NCBI RefSeq assembly: GCF_000830505.1 | Contig: NZ_JXOK01000050.1 | Span: 1-64,000 of the forward strand | Direction of reading: 5' to 3' | DNA: 64,000 nt | Origin: Vibrio mytili | Lineage (GTDB): Bacteria; Pseudomonadota; Gammaproteobacteria; Enterobacterales; Vibrionaceae | Shown here: piece after piece, positions 58,762 to 64,000 of the stretch | How the letters are laid out: every line of letters begins with the position of its first letter | How positions within the stretch are numbered: position 1 is the first letter of the stretch | Translations under genes and position numbers: made by a program | Notes under the pieces: model-generated | What the model was told of the DNA's origin: nothing | Seen by the model: the letters and a program-made list of their open reading frames with translations, nothing else | Databases searched by the model: none

Positions 58762-59550
58762 ATGATACATGAAACCGCCCAAATCCACCCGGCAGCGGTG
58801 GTTGAAGATGGCGCTAAAATTGGCGCTAATGTGACTGTTGGACCATTTACCTATATCACCTCTACGGTGGAAATTGGTGAAGGTACTGAAGTCATGTCTC
58901 ACGTTGTGATTAAAGGCCATACTAAGATCGGCAAAGACAACCGTATTTTCCCACATGCTGTCATTGGTGAAGAGAACCAAGATAAAAAGTACGGTGGTGA
59001 AGACACAACGGTCGTTATTGGTGATCGAAACGTTATTCGTGAAGCAGTGCAAATACACCGTGGTACGGTTCAGGACAAAGCGACAACGGTTATTGGTGAT
59101 GACAATTTACTGTGTGTGAATGCTCACGTAGCTCATGACGTCGTTGTTGGTAACCATACTCATATCGGTAACAACGCTATTCTTGGTGGTCACGTAACCG
59201 TTGATGACCATGCCGGTGTGATGGCGCTTTCTGCTATCCATCCATTTTGTACCGTTGGAGCATATGCGTACGTCGGTGGCTGTTCTGCTGTGGTTCAGGA
59301 TGTGCCTGCTTATGTGCTCGCACAAGGTAACCATGCCACACCGTTTGGTTTGAACCTTGTTGGTTTAAAACGAAATGGTTTTGAAAAACCAGAGATTCGA
59401 GCGCTACAAAAAGCCTACAAAGAAATCTACCGCTCTGGTAAGACGTTAGAAGAAGTGAAACCAATTCTTGCTGAAATGGCGCAAGAGTGGCCGGCTGTAA
59501 AACGCTTCACTGATATTCTAGAAACCACGGAACGTGGCATCATTCGTTAA
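58762..59550 (+). CDS. lpxA: UDP-N-acetylglucosamine O-acyltransferase
   Basis: A 262-residue trimeric left-handed beta-helix enzyme that performs the first step of lipid A synthesis. The catalytic His125 lies in [11 protein letters not shown]. The hexapeptide repeats run through about residue 185, followed by a helical C-terminus ([14 protein letters not shown]). The start at 58762 ([10 protein letters not shown]) follows the fabZ stop directly. A strong terminator follows. Confidence 0.95.
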   Translation: MIHETAQIHPAAVVEDGAKIGANVTVGPFTYITSTVEIGEGTEVMSHVVIKGHTKIGKDNRIFPHAVIGEENQDKKYGGEDTTVVIGDRNVIREAVQIHRGTVQDKATTVIGDDNLLCVNAHVAHDVVVGNHTHIGNNAILGGHVTVDDHAGVMALSAIHPFCTVGAYAYVGGCSAVVQDVPAYVLAQGNHATPFGLNLVGLKRNGFEKPEIRALQKAYKEIYRSGKTLEEVKPILAEMAQEWPAVKRFTDILETTERGIIR

Positions 59551-59576
59551 TATACAAGTGATGATCAATTAAGTGG

Positions 59577-59612
59577 AAAAGATCGCGCCCTCTACCGGGC
59601 TGCGATCTTTTT
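59577..59612 (+). terminator. Terminator between lpxA and lpxB
   Basis: AAAGATCGC-GCCC, loop TCTACC, GGG-CT-GCGATCTTT, then TTG. It is a long GC-rich stem ending about 25 bp before the lpxB start. Confidence 0.8.
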
Positions 59613-59637
59613 GTGTTTTATGGATAGGACGAATCAA

Positions 59638-60777
59638 ATGAATAAACCATTACGCATCGGCATTATTGCTGGAGAACTCTCCGGAGATACGCTTGGCGAA
59701 GGCTTCATCAAAGCGGTAAAAGAGAAATACCCTAACGCGGAGTTTGTCGGCATTGGGGGGCCGAAAATGATAGCTCAGGGTTGTGAGTCACTCTTTGATA
59801 TGGAAGAGCTCGCGGTGATGGGACTAGTGGAAGTGCTCGGTAGGCTGCCAAGGCTATTGAAAGTGAAAGCCGAACTCGTGAAATACTTCACTCAAAACCC
59901 GCCCGATGTGTTTGTCGGTATTGATGCGCCGGATTTCAATTTACGACTTGAGCTTGATCTTAAACAGGCCGGAATTAAAACGGTCCATTACGTAAGTCCA
60001 TCTGTTTGGGCTTGGCGTCAGAAGCGAATTTTTAAAATTGAAGCCGCGACGAATTTGGTTCTCGCTTTTCTTCCGTTCGAAAAAGCATTTTATGACAAAT
60101 TTAATGTGCCTTGTGAGTTTGTCGGACATACTTTGGCAGATGCGATCCCCATGCTGTCTGAGCAGGCTCCTGCCCGGGAATTACTCGGTTTAGCGCCGAA
60201 TAAAAGATGGTTAGCGGTTCTTCCTGGCAGTCGCGGGAGTGAATTAAAAATGCTCTCGCAACCGTTTATTGAAACCTGCAAGCTATTGCATCAAAAATAC
60301 CCTGATTTGGGTTTTGTTGTGGCTCTGGTTAACCAAAAACGGCGTGAACAATTTGAACAAGCTTGGAAGGAGTATGCCCCGGATCTCGACTTTAAGCTGG
60401 TTGATGATACTGCCCGAAATGTGATTACCGCCTCGGATGTTGTGATGTTAGCTTCTGGTACGGTTGCATTGGAATGTATGCTGCTTAAACGTCCAATGGT
60501 CGTGGGGTATCGGGTTAACGCTTTGACTGCCTTCTTAGCCAAACGCTTGCTCAAGACAAAATACGTGTCGCTGCCGAACATTCTTGCCGATGAAGCGTTG
60601 GTCAAAGAATACTTACAAGATGATTGCACACCAGAGAATTTATTTGGTGAAGTCTCGCGTTTATTGGAAAGTGATAACCATGAGATGATAAGCAAGTTTA
60701 CAGAAATGCATCACTGGATTCGCAAAGACGCCGATCAACAAGCCGCTCAGGCCGTATTAACACTGATAGAGAAATAG
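59638..60777 (+). CDS. lpxB: Lipid-A-disaccharide synthase
   Basis: A 379-residue GT-B glycosyltransferase (GT19) that joins UDP-diacylglucosamine and lipid X at the inner-membrane face. [16 protein letters not shown] opens the N-terminal domain; the late [20 protein letters not shown] is the donor-binding region. The start at 59638 (MNKPLRIG) is the family start; AGGA lies about 9 bp upstream. rnhB follows after 6 bp. Confidence 0.94.
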   Translation: MNKPLRIGIIAGELSGDTLGEGFIKAVKEKYPNAEFVGIGGPKMIAQGCESLFDMEELAVMGLVEVLGRLPRLLKVKAELVKYFTQNPPDVFVGIDAPDFNLRLELDLKQAGIKTVHYVSPSVWAWRQKRIFKIEAATNLVLAFLPFEKAFYDKFNVPCEFVGHTLADAIPMLSEQAPARELLGLAPNKRWLAVLPGSRGSELKMLSQPFIETCKLLHQKYPDLGFVVALVNQKRREQFEQAWKEYAPDLDFKLVDDTARNVITASDVVMLASGTVALECMLLKRPMVVGYRVNALTAFLAKRLLKTKYVSLPNILADEALVKEYLQDDCTPENLFGEVSRLLESDNHEMISKFTEMHHWIRKDADQQAAQAVLTLIEK

Positions 60778-60783
60778 AGACAC

Positions 60784-61437
60784 ATGGTTGTGAAAACCCA
60801 AGCATCAAAAGCCGCAAAGATCACGAAAGCAAAAGTTGAGTTACCGCTGTTTGAATATCCGCAAGGTTATCAGCGCATTGCAGGTGTCGATGAAGTAGGG
60901 CGTGGACCGCTCGTTGGCGATGTCGTCACTGCAGCCGTGATTCTTGATCCGAATAATCCCATCGAGGGCTTGAACGACTCTAAAAAACTCAGTGAGAAAA
61001 AGCGAATGGCATTGCTCCCTGAGATCAAGAAGAAAGCGTTGGCGTGGGCTGTAGGCCGATGTTCGCCGCAAGAAATTGATGAGTTAAACATTCTCCAGGC
61101 AACGATGGTCGCAATGCAGCGGGCAGTCGCAGGTTTGAATGTTGCCCCTGACTTAGTATTGATTGACGGCAATCGTTGTCCGGTACTTGAAATGGATGCA
61201 CAAGCTGTCGTCAAAGGGGACTTACGGGTCGCGGAGATCAGCGCGGCGTCAATCATCGCGAAAGTGGTGCGCGACCAAGAGATGGAAGAGCTCGACAAAC
61301 AATACCCACAATTTGGTTTTGCTAAACACAAAGGTTACCCAACCAAAGCGCACTTTGAGGCGATAGAGCAGCATGGCGTGATCAGTGAACATCGCAAGAG
61401 CTTTAAGCCAGTAAAGAAAGCGCTTGGCATAGAATAA
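60784..61437 (+). CDS. rnhB: Ribonuclease HII
   Basis: A 217-residue type-2 RNase H that removes ribonucleotides from DNA and RNA of hybrids. The acidic metal site is intact: [12 protein letters not shown] (Asp36, Glu37) and [10 protein letters not shown] (Asp). It has an N-terminal Lys/Ala-rich extension of about 20 residues before the conserved core. It is in a run lpxB-rnhB-dnaE, the conserved gamma-proteobacterial order. Confidence 0.93.
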   Translation: MVVKTQASKAAKITKAKVELPLFEYPQGYQRIAGVDEVGRGPLVGDVVTAAVILDPNNPIEGLNDSKKLSEKKRMALLPEIKKKALAWAVGRCSPQEIDELNILQATMVAMQRAVAGLNVAPDLVLIDGNRCPVLEMDAQAVVKGDLRVAEISAASIIAKVVRDQEMEELDKQYPQFGFAKHKGYPTKAHFEAIEQHGVISEHRKSFKPVKKALGIE

Positions 61438-61520
61438 GAGAAATAGCGGCGATGGCAGTTATCAACCATGGCCTAGTAGGTTAAACTTCCAAACAAAGTA
61501 GAGTTACAACGGTACTGTTA

Positions 61521-64000
61521 ATGTCAGATCCCAAGTTCATCCACCTTCGTATTCACAGTGATTACTCGATGGTGGATGGTATCAGTAAAGTTCCACCGTT
61601 AGTTAAGAAAGTCGCTGAGCTCGGTATGCCAGCGATGGCGTTGACTGATTTCACCAACTTGTGTGGCTTGGTCAAGTTCTATGGCAACGCACATGGTTGC
61701 GGTGTTAAGCCTATCATCGGTGCCGATTTTAAAATGCAATCTGATGAGTTCGGTGAAGAACTTACGCAGTTGACTTTGCTAGCAGCAGATAATGTCGGTT
61801 ATAAAAACCTGACGTTACTTATTTCGAAAGCCTATTTGCGCGGTCATATCCAACATCATCCTGTGATTGACAAATCATGGTTAGGAGAAATGTCCGAAGG
61901 CTTGATTGTCTTGTCTGGGGGCAAAAGCGGTGAAATCGGACGTGGATTGCTCAAAGGCAACAACAAGATCGTCGAAAACTGTGTCGATTTTTACCAGCAG
62001 TACTTTCCAGATCGATTCTATTTGGAATTGACTCGTACTGGCCGTCCAGATGAGGAAACCTATCTCCATTTTGCAGTCGAGTTGGCTGAACAAAAAGATC
62101 TGCCAGTTGTTGCGACCAACGAAGTGGTGTTTCTTAGCGCCGATCTGTTTGATGCGCATGAAATCCGTGTCGCAATCCACGATGGTTACACGTTAGAAGA
62201 CCCACGCAGGCCAAAAAACTACAGTCCACAGCAATATCTCCGTACCGAAGAGGAGATGTGCGAGCTGTTTGCGGATATACCGGAAGCGTTGGAAAATAGT
62301 GTCGAAATCGCTAAGCGCTGTAATGTCACAGTGCGCCTTGGCGAATACTTCCTACCAGCCTTCCCAACCGAAGGGATGAAAGAGACCGAATTTTTGGTCA
62401 TGAAATCGCGAGAAGGCTGGAAGAGCGTTTAGAGTTTTTGTTCCCTAATGAAGAAGAGCGTAAGCAGCGCCGTCCAGAATATGACGAACGTCTTCAAATC
62501 GAGCTGGACGTTATCAACCAAATGGGGTTTCCCGGCTACTTCTTGATCGTAATGGAGTTTATCCAGTGGTCGAAAGATAACGATATTCCGGTTGGTCCAG
62601 GTCGTGGTTCGGGTGCGGGTTCGTTGGTGGCTTATGCGCTTAAAATCACCGATCTCGATCCGCTTGAATACGATTTGCTGTTCGAACGTTTCTTGAACCC
62701 TGAGCGTGTTTCCATGCCCGACTTCGACGTCGATTTCTGTATGGATAAACGTGACCGAGTGATTGACCACGTTGCCGAGATGTATGGTCGTGATGCGGTA
62801 TCACAGATTATCACCTTTGGTACCATGGCGGCAAAAGCGGTTATACGAGACGTAGGTCGTGTGCTTGGGCATCCGTTTGGCTTTGTTGACCGTATTTCTA
62901 AGTTGATTCCGCCCGATCCGGGCATGACGCTGGATAAGGCCTTCAAGGCCGAACCTGCGCTGCCAGAGCTTTATGAAGCCGATGAGGAGGTCAAAGAACT
63001 CATCGACATGTGCCATATTTTGGAAGGTTGTACGCGAAATGCTGGTAAGCACGCGGGTGGTGTGGTTATTTCGCCCACTACTATTACCGACTTTGCACCA
63101 ATTTATGCCGATGCAGAAGGGCACTTTCCAGTCACCCAGTTTGATAAAAATGATGTCGAAACGGCGGGATTGGTAAAGTTTGACTTCTTGGGCTTACGTA
63201 CACTGACCATCATTGACTGGGCACTTGGCCTGATCAACCCGCGTTTGGAACGTGAAGGCAAAGATCCCGTTCGTATCGAATCGATACCTCTGGAAGATCC
63301 CGCCTCGTTCCGTTTGCTGCAAAACTCAGAAACGACCGCGGTATTCCAGCTGGAATCACGGGGTATGAAAGAACTGATCAAGCGCCTTCAGCCTGACTGT
63401 TTTGAAGACATCATCGCACTGGTGGCATTGTTTCGCCCGGGGCCTTTGCAATCTGGCATGGTAGATAACTTCATTGACCGTAAGCATGGTCGAGAAGCGA
63501 TCTCCTACCAGATGAAACTTGGCAACACGAATCTCTTAAAGAAACACTCGATCCGACTTACGGCATCATTTTGTATCAAGAGCAGGTCATGCAGATCGCA
63601 CAGATTCTGGCGGGCTATACGCTCGGTGGTGCGGATATGCTGCGTCGTGCTATGGGTAAGAAAAAACCCGAAGAAATGGCCAAGCAACGTGCTATCTTTG
63701 AAGAAGGCGCGATAAAAAACGGTGTTGATGGCGAGTTGGCGATGAAAATCTTCGACTTGGTAGAGAAGTTTGCCGGTTATGGCTTTAACAAGTCGCACTC
63801 CGCCGCATATGCATTGGTGTCTTATCAAACGCTCTGGCTGAAAACGCATTATCCTGCTGAGTTCATGGCAGCGGTGATGACCGCGGATATGGACAACACC
63901 GAAAAGGTTGTCGGGTTGGTGGATGAATGTTTCCGCATGAAGCTCACAGTCTTACCGCCTGACATCAATTCAGGTTTGTATCGGTTTAATGTTGATGAAG
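61521..64000 (+). CDS. dnaE: DNA polymerase III alpha subunit (partial, two frameshifts)
   Basis: The replicative polymerase; the gene runs off the right edge. The N-terminal PHP domain begins [12 protein letters not shown], and the catalytic palm holds [13 protein letters not shown] and [10 protein letters not shown] with the metal-binding Asp residues. The frame breaks near 62417 (one base restores [17 protein letters not shown]) and near 63508 (one C restores [21 protein letters not shown]). After the second repair the frame stays open to 64000 through [16 protein letters not shown]. Two frameshifts in an essential gene strongly imply sequence errors. Confidence 0.94.

Overview
The window reads as a stretch of the large chromosome of a Vibrio, probably of the Harveyi/parahaemolyticus/alginolyticus group. 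The evidence is a complete Na+-pumping NADH:quinone reductase operon (nqrA-F with apbE and nqrM), an OmpK/Tsx-type porin, a CsrB-family sRNA preceded by a GacA/VarA-type box, and the gamma-proteobacterial order map<->rpsB-tsf-pyrH-frr-uppS-cdsA-dxr-rseP-bamA-skp-lpxD-fabZ-lpxA-lpxB-rnhB-dnaE. The species assignment is inference; no rRNA or tRNA gene was seen.

Layout. 1-3.7 kb: a minus-strand run panE-yajL-csdA with ompK upstream. 4.0-7.3 kb: a four-gene plus-strand unit (LON-domain protein, DUF4397 lipoprotein, ECF sigma factor, ChrR-type anti-sigma) with a plausible sigma-specific promoter in front. 7.4-11.3 kb: minus-strand ampG, periplasmic cyclophilin, yajG-like lipoprotein and rlmG, divergent from bolA. 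12.5-19.8 kb: nqrABCDEF, apbE and nqrM, i.e. the sodium pump plus its flavinylation and maturation factors. 19.9-25.8 kb: a DUF2789 protein, a TorS-type hybrid kinase, a cold-shock protein, a small unknown protein, and SOS-controlled dinB. 25.9-32.1 kb: a RecQ-family helicase, a Gre-like factor, a YggN-like protein, an NSS transporter, DUF4250/yaeP and yebE. 32.4-37.8 kb: proS, trmO, an alternative L36 gene, abgT, yaiI and a coiled-coil partner. 38.1-38.5 kb: the CsrB-like sRNA. 38.8-45.0 kb: small conserved genes, truC, yaeH and glnD. 45.1-64 kb: the translation and envelope-biogenesis block, ending inside dnaE.

The most striking global feature is that eleven genes, most of them essential or normally conserved, carry 13 frameshifts (yajL, nqrA, nqrD, torS, dinB, recQ twice, yaeP, dxr, bamA, lpxD, dnaE twice). 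Every one is repaired by adding one base (two in yajL), often inside a short homopolymer, and the restored proteins have family-typical lengths. This points to base-deletion errors in the sequence rather than gene decay. I annotate these as single genes spanning the break.

Beyond ordinary genes, the window holds two copies (and one fragment) of a ~165-177 bp foldback repeat whose ends are conserved and whose centre differs in sequence but keeps a hairpin. It also holds a cluster of CCTAGG motifs at the left edge, a three-copy 18-bp tandem repeat upstream of ampG, and the CsrB-like RNA. I found no CRISPR array, prophage, insertion sequence or clear undescribed defence system.
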